DNA of 27,602 nt from Apostichopus californicus (GCA_020650975.1 JAIPMN010002638.1:1-27602), one strand, 5' to 3'; positions 11,382-21,261 are shown, counted from the first letter of the stretch. Made by a program: numbers and translations. Notes: generated by a model from the sequence alone, not told the origin.

Positions 11382-12611
11382 CTGAGGGTCAGACAGAAAG
11401 AAAAAAAAATTAATAAATTTTAAGTAAAGAGAACAATTTAATGCAGAGTGTTATTGTCAATGGAACCCACAATTTTAAAGGGTGACTTGAGGGTGAACTT
11501 TAATCTTGATATATTGGTCAAGAAAAGAGAAAAAATTCCGAGTGCTGGTTAGTGTTTCTATAGCTATTTTGGATTTTCCAGATGTTTACATTCAAATTAT
11601 GCTAAAATTCTGGACTGTCCCTTTAAGGCTTTGGATAGTATGGCATCCACAGTGCATGCCAAAAGTTAACATTATTACATTGTCCATAACTGCCTGTAAC
11701 TCAACTCAAATAATATGTTCTTTAAACATTACATAAACAAGAGAGCATCCTTGGATAACATTCAACACTATTTGTCGTTGACTGATTTGTAATGTATTGT
11801 ATACATGTCATTGAGTTTTGTGTTGCACCTGTGGAACTGACCTAATAATCATAGTCTGTCTATTAGACTTCATAGTCCAGTCACTTTAGTTGACGACCTT
11901 CACTGGTATAAAGGGTCATTTCTCAAAACATTACAAGGGTTATTATAAGGAATCCAACCTGGACTGAAAGCTATGTGTTTTAATGGTCTACAAATATCAA
12001 ATATCTCAAGTCACCCTGTACACTTTGCTGAGGTAAAACCAATGCTCCAACTCAAAATGTATGTAATCTTGTTATATAGAAACAGGTGTCTGTCTATGAA
12101 CCATGGCATAAATGACAAGAATTCCAGAAGAGATGACACCCTGTGTGCCTACCCATCGTTTTCAACCCCTGGGACTTCTAAAGATCCTTAAATTATTACA
12201 TGTATGTATCCATAATCTTTGACCTGTCAGACACATTCAACTTTTGTTCTAAAGTGATAAAATGAACAGACCAATACGACATACTCTGTCATGGATGAAA
12301 TGTTTTCATTATCTTGGAAATGTTTAATTCTGCATATTTTGGAGAAGTAATAATTACATAAAGATTTCAGAAATTTACCTTAGCCTCAGATCAAGCGACT
12401 TGTAGGTTCTCCAGAGATTACATTAGCTTAATGAGGAAAGAGGTGGGTTGGGGTGAGGTGAAGTTGAGTTGAGTTGGAAGGGGGGTGATGGAAGGGGGTG
12501 ATAACCTACACGTCACAAGCATATCATTACTTAGGATCAGGGCGGACAAAGGGCGGGGTGAACAGAGCAGGATGAGCCAGGTTCGAACACTGTCAGCTAA
12601 GGTACAAAGAA

Positions 12612-12989
12612 CGAGATGGCGATGTGGTCAAGTGGTTAAGGCAGTGGACTTGTGATCTAAGGATAACAGGTTCGAGCCCTGGCCAGATCCTTGGGCAAGG
12701 CACTTTATCTCCATTGCCTCTCTTCACCCAGGTGTATAAATGGGGACTTGCGAGGTGACTTGTAAATATAGTTGCATGCGCCGGTTTGTGGCTGCACCCT
12801 ATGGGAAGTCCCCCAGGGGACACGTGGCTATGGTGCACTGTGGTACCCCAGGAGAGATTGTTTGAATTGTGCACACTTTGGTGTGTAGGTGTGACAAGTT
12901 ACCAAATGACCAGGTTTAAGTACAGCGGGGCAAGACTTTATTGTAAGTTGCGCTATATAAGAACTGTTAATTATTATTATTATTATTAA
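12612..12989 (+). mobile_element. tRNA-derived SINE, family 1, near full length
   Basis: The head carries RNA polymerase III boxes: box A-like TGGTCAAGTGGTTAAGGC and box B GGTTCGAGCCC. The body includes CCTTGGGCAAGGCACTTTAT, a Cys/Gly-neutral stretch through GTATAAATGGGGACTTGCGA, and a tail GCGCTATATAAG ending in (TTA)n. It lies in DNAJA3 intron 7, on the strand opposite to the gene. It is the most complete of three copies of this family in the window (others at 5517-5900 and 7797-8016). The tail form is shared with many LINE-mobilised SINEs of invertebrate deuterostomes. Confidence 0.85.
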
Positions 12990-13134
12990 GAATAAACAAG
13001 TTAGGAATCAAACAATGGGGTAAAAATGTTCAGTGCCAGATGACCTAGGTTGAGTGGGTGCTCACTTTCTGACTTTCAGACCCTTGTTACTACCTCTGAC
13101 TGATTCTGAAGTTTGAAAGTCTCACTCGTCTTAC

Positions 13135-13282
13135 CTGCTGGTACGGGGACCATCACCTTCTTCCTCTGCATGGTAGTGCCAGACCCTCGACAGTCGATAC
13201 ACGGTACTGTGACGATGACCCTCATACCTCTGCATTGCCTACAGGTAGTCCTCATTACAAATGGACCAGTATTGACAGTTTC
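13135..13282 (-). CDS. DNAJA3: DNAJA3 exon 7: third and fourth zinc repeats
   Basis: Residues 250-298 plus one base open ETVNTGPFVMRTTCRQCRGM, which matches the human METINTGPFVMRSTCRRCGG. The Cys pairs are C263/C266 (CRQCRGMR) and C277/C280 (CIDCRGSG). In DnaJ proteins pairs 1 and 4 form zinc centre I, and pairs 2 and 3 form centre II. All eight cysteines are present over exons 6 and 7. The segment MQRKKVMVPVPAG starts the substrate-binding region. The acceptor is CTGTACAG/GAA and the donor GCAG/GTAAGA. Arg stands where the last Gly of repeat 3 is expected. Confidence 0.95.
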
Positions 13283-13499
13283 CTGTACAGGTTTCAAAGA
13301 ATGACATTTTAGAAATACTTCCAAAAATACATGGTAAGAATCTGTCTGGCTTACCAAACTACCCAGAAAACTGTCTCTGTGAGTGGTAATTAGGAAGTCT
13401 GAAACAGTGGTCTTGATAGACAGTCATAAAATACCAAACTCTTTGTCCTATCAATCTTTGTTGGTGTTATTATTATGATGACATCTATCCCGCATTAAC

Positions 13500-14594
13500 C
13501 CATTGTTTAGTGGTTCTAAACCTATCCTAGCATTACATCTATGCTACTATGGTGGTGTTAGTCCCTAACCCAGTGTGTGTGTTTACCCTTCCCATTACAT
13601 CTATGATACTACGGTAGTGTTAGTACCTGCCCCAGTGTGTGTGTGCTTACCCATCCTGTCCCATTACATCTATGATACTATGCTGGTGTTACTACCTAAC
13701 CCATTGAGTGTGTGTTTACCTGTCCTGTTATGTTACATCTATGATACTATGGTGGTGTTAGTCCCTAACCCAGTGTGTGTGTGCTTACCCTTACCATTAC
13801 AGCTATGATACTATGCTGGTGTTAGTCCCTTACCAAGTGTGTGTGCTTACCCATCCTGTCCCATTACATCTATGATACAGCTATGCTAGTGTTAGTCCGT
13901 AACCCAGTGTGTGTGTGCTTACCTGTCCTGTTCCGTTACATCTATGATACTATGGTGGTGCTAGTCCCTAACCCAGTGTGTGTGTGCTTACCCTTCCCAT
14001 TACATCTATGATACTATGCTGGTGTTAGTCCCTTACCAAGTGTGTGTGCTTACCCATCCTGTCCCATTACATCTATGATACTATGCTGGTGTTACTACCT
14101 AACCCATTGAGTGTGTGTTTACCTGTCCTGTTATGTTACATCTATGATNNNNNNNNNNNNNNNNNNNNNNNNNNNNNNNNNNTTACCCATCCTGTCCCAT
14201 TACATCTATGATACAGCTATGCTAGTGTTAGTCCCTAACCCAGTGTGTGTGTGCTTACCTGTCCTGTTCCGTTACATCTATGATACTATGGAGGTGCTAG
14301 TCCCTAACCCAGTGTGTGTGTGCTTACCCTTCCCATTACATCTATGATACTATGCTGCTGTTAGTCCCTAACCCAGTGAGTGTGTGTTTACCTGTCCTGT
14401 TATGTTACATCTATGATACTATGGTGGTGTTAGTCCCTAACCCAGTGTGTGTGTGCTTACCTGTCCTGTCCCGTTACATCTATGATACAGCTATGCTAGT
14501 GTTAGTACCTGACCCAGTGAGTGTGTGCTTACCTCTCCCGTTACATCCATGATACTATGCTAGTGTTAGTACCTGACCCAGTGTGTGTGCTTAC
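13500..14594 (-). repeat. ~69-bp minisatellite derived from the exon 6 splice donor
   Basis: About 16 tandem units of roughly 62-75 bp fill most of intron 6. On the minus strand each begins with a copy of the exon 6 end (CATAGATGTAAC, then a GGGACAGGACAG-like segment). The donor GTAAGCACACAC and about 45 bases of intron follow. The true exon end differs from the best copies at one base in 24. Variant units lack part of the GGACAG segment or carry GTAAAC. A more degenerate unit lies at about 13455-13500. Near-identical multi-unit blocks recur about 400 bp (13648 and 14049) and about 336 bp (13847 and 14183) apart, which shows segmental expansion. A run of 34 N at 14149-14182 interrupts the array, so its true length is unknown. 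Confidence 0.9.
14149..14182. other. Assembly gap (34 N) inside the minisatellite
   Basis: The gap falls between two nearly identical multi-unit blocks. This is the expected result of a repeat too long or too similar to assemble. The gap size should not be trusted. Confidence 0.95.
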
Positions 14595-14747
14595 CTGTCC
14601 TGTCCCGTTACATCTGTGACATTTGGTGGTTTTGGTTCCCGGTTCTGCTCGTGCTCCTTTACACCGCTCACAGGAATCCTCCATTCTGATATTGATTTCC
14701 TTGTTCACACCACGGGCAGCTTCACTGAATGTTAGGTCCATCATCAC
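14595..14747 (-). CDS. DNAJA3: DNAJA3 exon 6: first two zinc repeats
   Basis: Residues 199-249 open VMMDLTFSEAARGVNKEI, matching the human FMELTFNQAAKGVNKEF. The first Cys pair follows (C224/C227, CERCKGAR), then the second (C241/C244, CHRCNGTG). In the first repeat the last glycine of CxxCxGxG is replaced by Arg. The true donor is GGACAG/GTAAGC, phase 0. The last 24 bases of this exon and the donor are the parent of the ~69-bp minisatellite that fills intron 6. Reading on past the donor meets an in-frame stop at 14541-14543, so use of any later copy of the donor would truncate the protein. Confidence 0.95.
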
Positions 14748-15475
14748 CTACAGGTATCAAAAATCATCCCTTTTAATCCTTCTGTCCTTCACAGATACCA
14801 CAGACTGTAAACGATCACTCCGGGTCTTATTAAAGCTTTTTGGGGTTTAGCCCACCTTCCTCATTTTATGTTTCATACACCAGGTAGATGGACATTCATG
14901 ATCTCAGCTCACTATTAGTGGACCCTTGCCTCCAAAGAATCAAATGGGATAATGAAGTTACAGACAAAGACCTCTTTCTTATATCTTTGATATTTGCCTA
15001 CTGAAATAAAAATGCTTTGCTTAAAACTTGCCTTTCAACATTGCAAGCTCTCCAAAATAAAAAATGATCAAATATGCATATTCATATCTTTTGTGGTTTC
15101 TCAATGTTGATTGGGCTTCCAAATTGTGGGCTTTGAGAACTGAAAATTGGACCTGCATCTTCCACACACGGAGAGGTATAGCCAATTGTGAAACACGGGA
15201 TCATCCCTAAAACTCACCTGTCTCCAATCTACATATGCACTTTCCCTATCTCACTAAACTATGTGGCTAGTAACACTTTAGCACTGCACCCCATAAACCC
15301 CACTTCCCAGGACACCGCCCCCACTTTCTCCTCCTTCCACACCTACCATTCAGAAGGCAACAACATGATCTTTTTGCAGACTTTTCAGTTTATTATTTAT
15401 ATAGTCACGTATCACTTGCTAATTACTTCAACAATAAACTTAATTATGGTAAACTTCTAAAGTAATAGTACCAAC

Positions 15476-15609
15476 CTCGTGCGCATCACTAAAATTACCG
15501 AATACAGATTCTTCAAAGCCAGCGCGGGGGTCGAACGCGTTGTTTCCAAATATTTTGCGGAATAATTCCTCCGGATCAATGTTGGCATGCTGCCACTGTC
15601 CTTGAAAGC
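15476..15609 (-). CDS. DNAJA3: DNAJA3 exon 5: linker with DPEELFRKIFG motif
   Basis: It covers residues 154 (split Gly) to 198. The diagnostic segment is ANIDPEELFRKIFGNNAF, which matches the human TVDPEELFRKIFGEF; this motif links the G/F region to the zinc domain in mitochondrial DnaJ proteins. The acceptor is ATACAG/GC. The donor is CACGAG/GTTGGT, the weakest donor in the gene because it lacks the usual purine-AAG tail at +3 to +5. The 33-bp tandem array begins only about 40 bp upstream of the acceptor, so branch point and pyrimidine tract must fit in that gap or lie inside the array. Confidence 0.94.
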
Positions 15610-15649
15610 CTGTATATTTTATAGAAAGAAGAAGAACAAAGATCAAGGT

Positions 15650-16427
15650 TATCAGTTTAATGTTATTAACTATGAATTCAGGAACCAGTTAATCGTTATT
15701 AACTATGCATTCAGGAACCAGTTAAATGTTATTAACTATGAATTCAGGAACCAGTTAAACGTTATTAACTATGCATTCAGGAACCAGTTAATCGTTATTA
15801 ACTATGCATTCAGGAACCAATTAAACGTTATTAACTTTGCATTCAGGAACCATTTAAATGTTATTAACTATGAATTCTGTGAATTCAGGAACCGGTTAAA
15901 TGTTATTAACTATGAATTCTGTGAATTCAGGAACCGGTTAAATGTTATTAACTGTGAATTCAGGAACCAGTTAGAAGTTATTAACTATGCATTCAGGAAC
16001 GAGTTAATCGTTATTAACTATGAATTCAGGAACCATTTAAACGTTATTAACTATGAATTCAGGAACCAGATAATTGTTATTAACTATGAATTCTGTGAAT
16101 TCAGGAACCGGTTAAAAGGTTATTAACTGTGCATTCAGGAACGAGTTAAACGTTATTAACTATGCATTCAGGAACCAGTTAATCGTTATTAACTATGCAT
16201 TCAGGAACCATTTAAACGTTATTAACTATGAATTCAGGAACCAGTTAAATGTTATTAACTATTAATTTAGGAACCACTTAAATGTTATTAACTATGAATT
16301 CTGTGAATTCAGGAACCAGTTAAATGTTATTAACTATGAATTCTGTGAATTCAGGAACCAGTTAAATGTTATTAACTATGAATTCAGGAACCAGTTAAGT
16401 GTTATAAACTATGAAATTCAGGAACCT
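15650..16427. repeat. 33-bp minisatellite, about 22 units, in DNAJA3 intron 4
   Basis: The unit on the plus strand is close to GTTATTAACTATGAATTC plus AGGAACCAGTTAAAC. About 22 units are visible by counting the AGGAAC core. Five carry an extra 9 bp (TTCTGTGAA), making them 42 bp. Most units hold an EcoRI site GAATTC, others GCATTC. Both lengths are multiples of three, so one plus-strand frame stays open (15587-16126) with an 11-residue period. No gene is inferred from that. The array stops about 40 bp from the acceptor of exon 5. Confidence 0.95.
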
Positions 16428-16596
16428 AGTCTGTCTTTGTCAGTCCAGTATCATATCACCATGATTGATAAATTTACCTCCTTAGTGAGGAATAGTTTTT
16501 TTGGGACGGAATGCAATGTACCCAGAATTTGCAGATTACCAATTATGGAGTGTCTTCATACCCAATGATCAACCCAATCCTTAACACTTAGTACCA

Positions 16597-16898
16597 GTGC
16601 TGTGGCCGAGTTTGATAAAGGAGGTGGCATTTGAAACAATGAGGCTTAGCGATCGGGAGGTTCCGGGTTCGACACCCAACGGTTCATAGTAAGGTGGGGG
16701 TTTTTCATCCTTGAGCAATCTACGGTTTTCCCATCTGAAATGACTTTCTAAGTTGAAAAGATTCCATATTTGAGTAAAAATGTTGAATTGGAAGCAACCC
16801 GACATGTAAATTGGAATCCATAAGCCCTTGCTGGTTTCTCCCACATTTGTGGTCGCTTAAGCGTCCAAAAAAATAACTGCTGATTATTATTATGATTT
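16597..16898 (+). mobile_element. tRNA-derived SINE, family 2
   Basis: The head resembles a class II (Leu/Ser-type) tRNA. It has box A-like TGGCCGAGTTTGATAAAGG, a GATCGGGAGGTTCC variable-arm region and box B GGTTCGACACC. The body differs from family 1, and the tail is ATTATTATTATGATTTTTATT. It lies in intron 4 of DNAJA3, opposite to the gene, between the 33-bp array and exon 4. Confidence 0.7.
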
Positions 16899-16963
16899 TT
16901 ATTGTCAACACTAAATTCATCCAAGTCTGTGTTGACTGGGTTAACAAACACTATTCTACTTAC

Positions 16964-17045
16964 CCCCTGTTCCTCCCGCAGCGCCACCAAATCCACTCTG
17001 ACCATAGGTGTCATACTCTTGTCTACGAGTTTCATCTCCAAGAGT
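16964..17045 (-). CDS. DNAJA3: DNAJA3 exon 4: end of J domain and Gly-rich linker
   Basis: Residues 127-153 plus one base read TLGDETRRQEYDTYGQSGFG followed by Gly/Ala residues. This corresponds to the human VLSDEVKRKQYDAYGSAGF, that is helix IV of the J domain and the start of the G/F linker. The linker is short compared with type I DnaJ proteins in bacteria. The acceptor is CTCGCAG/ACT and the donor GGGG/GTAAGT, phase 1. A SINE (16597-16898) lies about 65 bp downstream of the donor in intron 4. Confidence 0.95.
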
Positions 17046-18003
17046 CTGCGAGGTAAGAGGAAATTAAATTTCATTTTTTTTCAGAACTTGCATGAAGTAA
17101 AGAACATAAATCAAGCAAGCAAACGTCCATCGATGAAGGTTTGAATGTTCACAAAAACTACAGAATGGTTAATCATTTTAATTAGGTAAACACCCTTAAA
17201 ATGGCAATGCCTTATCACAACAGAAATTAATTCTATTATTCGTACTGAAAATTCTCTAATCTAATTAATGTAAATGGTATTTGACGACAGAAGAACCGAT
17301 GACATTACCAGAAAAAAAAATGATATGAAAAAAAATTCTTGTACTAATTTATCCAGATGAAGAAAAAAAATAGATTTCTTAATTTGAATCATGCTTCAAG
17401 AATTAACCATCAAGGATGATTTTTAATAAAACTAGGAAACTGACAAACATTTGCCAAGATTACATAACATGGGCATAGAAACCACCCGCAAAATTCCCAT
17501 TGTTGGAAGTACTGTACAATAGTGTTTATTTACATTAGTTTGGTGCAAAGTGGTTAAGGACATAGAGCTGAAAGAATCATCTATCATGATTCAAAGTGTG
17601 GCTGTGATGTTGAGATCTAAGACCTAATTTACTTGTTTTGAAAGACAAGTGACAATCTGTTTTTGTTATCTGTTTTTTTTTGTGTAATTTCCTTTAATTA
17701 ACAGTATTCATTCATACCTTGCATTACAAAACAGTCTTGTGTGTTTGAGAACTAATATTACTGTCCAGATAACCATCACTTACAACTGCCAAACATTTAT
17801 TTCCTCAACCAGCCAAGCAAAACTTACAAAAATGATGAACTCCATATATCCTCTCCAATTCCAAGCCAATAAAGTCATGGGTGGAGAGGATGGGGCAAGG
17901 GGGGGGGGGGTGGACAGTACATGTTCCACAGTTTCTCAAGTTGTCTTATTGGAAATTATTCTTCTGCAGATTTCTATGCAATTAACTTAAAATTTTACTG
18001 TAC

Positions 18004-18087
18004 CTCATAAGCTTCTGCAACTTCAGAAAACTTCTTGGCAGCTGTGTCATCCCCCTTGTTTTTGTCTGGGTGATACTTCTTTGCAAG
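18004..18087 (-). CDS. DNAJA3: DNAJA3 exon 3: HPD loop and helix III of J domain
   Basis: Residues 99-126 read [20 protein letters not shown] and then SEVAEAYE. The HPD tripeptide (104-106) is the catalytic signature that triggers Hsp70 ATPase activity, and it is intact. The human counterpart is [20 protein letters not shown]. Both splice sites are phase 0. The acceptor is CAATAG/CTT and the donor GAG/GTACAG. The 84-bp exon is short but complete. It is unmistakable because a perfect J-domain core sits between good splice sites in register with its neighbours. Confidence 0.97.
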
Positions 18088-18743
18088 CTATTGAAGAAGG
18101 AGTCAATTAAATCCATTGCCTTAAATGACAATCTACAGCACTTAACATGTTAAATTGTAAAAAAAAATTGTAAACTACAATATTAACGGTGCAAGTGACT
18201 CACAAATAGATATGATCAATAGCAAAGTACAATACTATACATTGTTATTTAATTGCATTTCATAAATAGTTTTGTTTTCAACATTTGTAATACAACTAAA
18301 GGTATATAAAAAAAAGACTTCGGGGTGACTTCAGGCAGAATTTTTTGTCTTGGAATGTCATAATATAAGTTTAAATATAATTGAATACTTATAATATGGT
18401 CTGTATCTAAGACTACGTAGTCAAACCATTTTAATTGCTGAGCAGCAGATGTTTATAGGGACATTCCACCCCCCCTTCTCCCCCCCCCCCAAGAAAAAAG
18501 TGGTATAATGATGTGCAACATGGATTGACAGATGTGTTTAAAGACAGTCTGTTAAGTCTGTCAAGTATATTTTTTGCCAAAAGTCACTCTATTAGTGCCA
18601 CTTCCACCTACATACATAATAACAAATTTTGTAGACAAATCAAGTGGAACTCTTAATCTTTACTTGTTTAGTTTCCTTTTCAATTTCGACACAAAATTTA
18701 ACATTCAAATCAATAATATGTCCAGAACAGGAACATACTGTAC

Positions 18744-18871
18744 CTCATAATATGACTTTTTTATATCCTTTTGTGTAGCTGACTTTGGTACCCCAAGAAT
18801 CTTGTATAAATCTTTTCCTGCATACTGTTGGTGTCCAGAGTGAATGAATTGCCTCCGCTCATCAAGTTTTC
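18744..18871 (-). CDS. DNAJA3: DNAJA3 exon 2: cleavage region and first half of J domain
   Basis: It encodes residues 56-98. The J domain begins at about D76 with KDLYKILGVPKSATQKDIKK, which matches the human [21 protein letters not shown] segment (helices I and II). Just before it, R62-x-F64-x-x-S67 fits the two-step cleavage motif used by the matrix processing peptidase and the octapeptidase. That would give a mature protein starting near Y72, directly ahead of the J domain. The acceptor is TTACTAG/GA and the donor GAG/GTACAG. The exon ends in phase 0 after S-Y-Y-E, immediately before the L-A-K-K-Y-H-P-D of exon 3. Confidence 0.95.
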
Positions 18872-19546
18872 CTAGTAACAGGTAGAAAAACATCTCAACT
18901 TAAATCAGTGAAAATTTTTGACAGTGCGTATTGTTTTATAATGCAAGTAGAGCTTCCAAAATGCATACCTGTGGGAATAGCTAGGATTCTGTAAATATCA
19001 AAAGCTAGTAATTGTTGATTATCGTTATGATATCATTCTTTCCATGAAAATAATTAACAATTAAGCTGATGTATGTAAGGTATTATGAAACCTTTTTAAA
19101 TATAGTGATGGTTTGAAACTAGGCCTAAGTTAGACCTAGCCTAGCTGAGCAAATTTAAACAGTCGTTAGGCATCACTTTTGTGAATAAGAAAATCAAGAG
19201 CCACGACAATCTAGCACACGCATCAAGTTGGATTTACTTTTTAATGCAAAACGTTAACGAGTAGCAGTTTCACGAAATCTGAGAGACATTTCCTTCCCTT
19301 TCGGTTTTCCGTCATATTCATCTGCCTTTCATGGCTTAGTAATGATAAATAAACTGAACCTTCATTTCACACTAGCTCGTCTGTAGGCTTCGTTTTATTC
19401 TTCCATTTCATGACGTGAATGTTGATCAGTGCTGGAGGCAGCAATGTCGCACGTTGGTCTTTGCTATGACATATCCTAACATATTATCTTGTAGCATATC
19501 AAGCAAGCCTAAGTTGTTACTACAACATCAATTTCGGCACACTTAC

Positions 19547-19712
19547 CTTTCAAAAATCCTTCTTTCGTTGGATACTGATACCCTAAAACCGATGATGAAA
19601 CAAAATTTGTGCATTTATTGCAGAGACCACTTGAAGGCGCACCGATTTTCCTCAAAAACCCGCTTGAACGAAAGTAAGATATCGAACGGACGGGGATTCT
19701 GTAACACGCCAT
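19547..19712 (-). CDS. DNAJA3: DNAJA3 exon 1: start codon and mitochondrial presequence
   Basis: It encodes residues 1-55 plus one base and opens MACYRIPVRSISYF. The segment is rich in Arg, Ser and Lys and has no Asp, with one Glu near the end, as expected of a matrix-targeting presequence. I chose the ATG at 19710-19712 because its context is good (A at -3, G at +4) and a basic amphipathic stretch follows at once. An in-frame ATG nine codons upstream (19737-19739) would add the hydrophobic MWISIGYII and fits a presequence less well. The donor is AAAG/GTAAGT. This exon has no sequence match I can recall, as is usual for presequences. The call rests on position, phase and composition. Confidence 0.8.
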
Positions 19713-20634
19713 AATGATGTAGCCTATGCTAATCCACACAAATATACATTAGCCTATTTTGCTTGTGCGCTGCATGTTCAGCCAAAATATGCTAGAAAAT
19801 ACCAGAAATAGTCACCACAAGCTTAAATTCTTTCCCAGGGTGGTAGAGGAAAGTTATGAAATATTAAAGACGTGGAGTCAATTTGGTCACAAGGCAAAGG
19901 GAAAAGAGGGAAAGTTCTGCCTCCACCTTCCGGATCGGGGTCATGGTCCAGTCGGGGGAATTTCTTCATTCAGTTAGGGAAGAACTGGACCACCACTACG
20001 GGGAACCAAACCCTCTCCTCCAAAATAAAGTATTTATTCGCAAAACCTTGCGTTAAAGGGCAACCTAGTAGACTGAATTTAAAGTCTTAATATGCCCCAG
20101 AATGGGGGTGAGGGATGGGGACTGAAACTGACTGACAGGTATTCAAACTGGGTGCCATCCTTGTGGAGGGGTCTGTGCCCTCCGAAAGCCGTGTTGAAAC
20201 AAATGTTTTGACTCAGGCCAGTGAAATGTTGACGCTTTAAACTGCTTGTGTGATGAAGCATGGGGTGTGTGGGCTACAAACTACAAGAAGAGTAGGGGTG
20301 GGGCAAAATGCATTAACTTCCCCTGCTAAGAAAGAGTGGGGTTATACCCCTAGGCCCAAATTGAAAATCCATTCTTTTGTTTTTGTTGTCGGGTGGTACA
20401 TCAAAATCGCAGTAGTTTATAGTAAACTGATCGAAGTGCTTCATCATGACAAGTGTAACATTTAAAGTGATTTGTACCTGCGCTTGGCGCATAAATATAA
20501 GAGGGGTTATAAAATGAGAAGGCATATACCCCCTCCACCGCCACCTCCACGCCATGAAAAACTAACGCTGCATAATTTAAAGCATTAGTCTCATGATCTC
20601 ATCTACTGACAAGAATTAAGGAAAGACACGCCTT
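19713..20634 (-). promoter_or_regulatory. Putative DNAJA3 promoter and 5' UTR region
   Basis: This is the stretch between the DNAJA3 start codon and the nearest convincing poly(A) signal of the upstream gene. It is about 0.9 kb. No TATA box at a meaningful distance and no clear upstream coding exon are seen. It contains scattered G-rich patches (20100-20125, 20290-20345). The call is by position only. Confidence 0.35.
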
Positions 20635-20650
20635 TGTTAATATATAAACT

Positions 20651-20656
20651 TTTATT
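20651..20656 (-). other. AATAAA poly(A) signal (distal)
   Basis: The minus strand reads TTGAATAAAAGT, then AT-rich sequence, then GGCGTGTC about 25 bases on. Signal, spacing and GT-rich element together make this the best poly(A) site in the right half of the window. Confidence 0.5.
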
Positions 20657-21261
20657 CAACATTTCATAGGACATAATATTTTACAATCTTACTGAAAATA
20701 ACATGAAATGCAAGTGACTTTATTTTCAACATTAGTTGAACGTTATTCAATTTCACTGATTCATGCTACATAATATAGAGACAGCGTGAAGCACGAATGA
20801 TCTGGCCGTTTACTGTTGTTTACTGTTGTCTATCAAACCATTAGGAGGAAAGACTACAATACACACATACCACTTCCGCACACTGCCATCCACCCCGGGG
20901 TCTTCTAGTTTAAATGCGCTTCCTGAGTTAAGTTTACTGTAAAATAGAGTTGGATGATCCAGTTATAATTATTGGATGTGCGAACAGGATTAAAAAAATG
21001 CATATGAAAGATCGGAATAATTGGCGTAATGCACGATTTTTTTTTCTTGGTGTTATGCCATAATAAAACCAGAATTAGACAACCAAAAAGTTTATAAATA
21101 TTGAGAGTATGTACATGGAGCTATTGCTCCATCCATGGTGTAAGTCATTTTATCCATATTCCAAAAACGTGATTACACTCAATTAAAGACATTCATAAAC
21201 ACAGTCAAAAGCATACTGATATTTCTCATGATGAATATACGCCGGAAGTGCAGCAAGAGAG

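Larger units (their letters stand above)
4387..19712 (-). other. DNAJA3: DNAJA3 (Tid1) gene locus, mitochondrial J-domain co-chaperone
   Basis: Eleven coding exons join in phase to a 469-residue protein that lines up along its whole length with vertebrate DNAJA3. The order is: presequence (about 1-71), J domain (about 76-141, HPD at 104-106), short Gly/Phe linker, four zinc-binding Cys pairs (C224/227, C241/244, C263/266, C277/280), C-terminal beta-rich substrate domains (about 285-410) and an acidic tail ending G-S-Y-K. Known for the family: it stimulates ATP hydrolysis by mitochondrial Hsp70 (mortalin) and hands it unfolded clients; Drosophila l(2)tid is the classic homologue. Every intron follows GT-AG. 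Introns range from 656 bp to 4.2 kb; intron 8 is the largest. A second terminal exon at 4061-4212 could replace the last one. UTR limits are not visible. Confidence 0.95.

Noticed and set aside
12566-12592. Isolated box B-like GGTTCGAACAC just before the SINE at 12612
   Set aside because: There is no box A at the right distance. It may be debris from another SINE head, but it is too short to call.
13575-14552. Plus-strand frames with a 23-residue repeat (YIYDTMVVLVPNP-like)
   Set aside because: These are translations of the donor minisatellite on the wrong strand. Units of 62 bp shift the frame, and the N gap breaks it.
15587-16126. A 179-codon plus-strand frame with an 11-residue repeat (VINYEFRNQLN-like)
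   Set aside because: It is the 33-bp minisatellite read in the one frame without a stop. Unit lengths of 33 and 42 keep the frame open by arithmetic. There is no start context, no domain and it lies in an intron.
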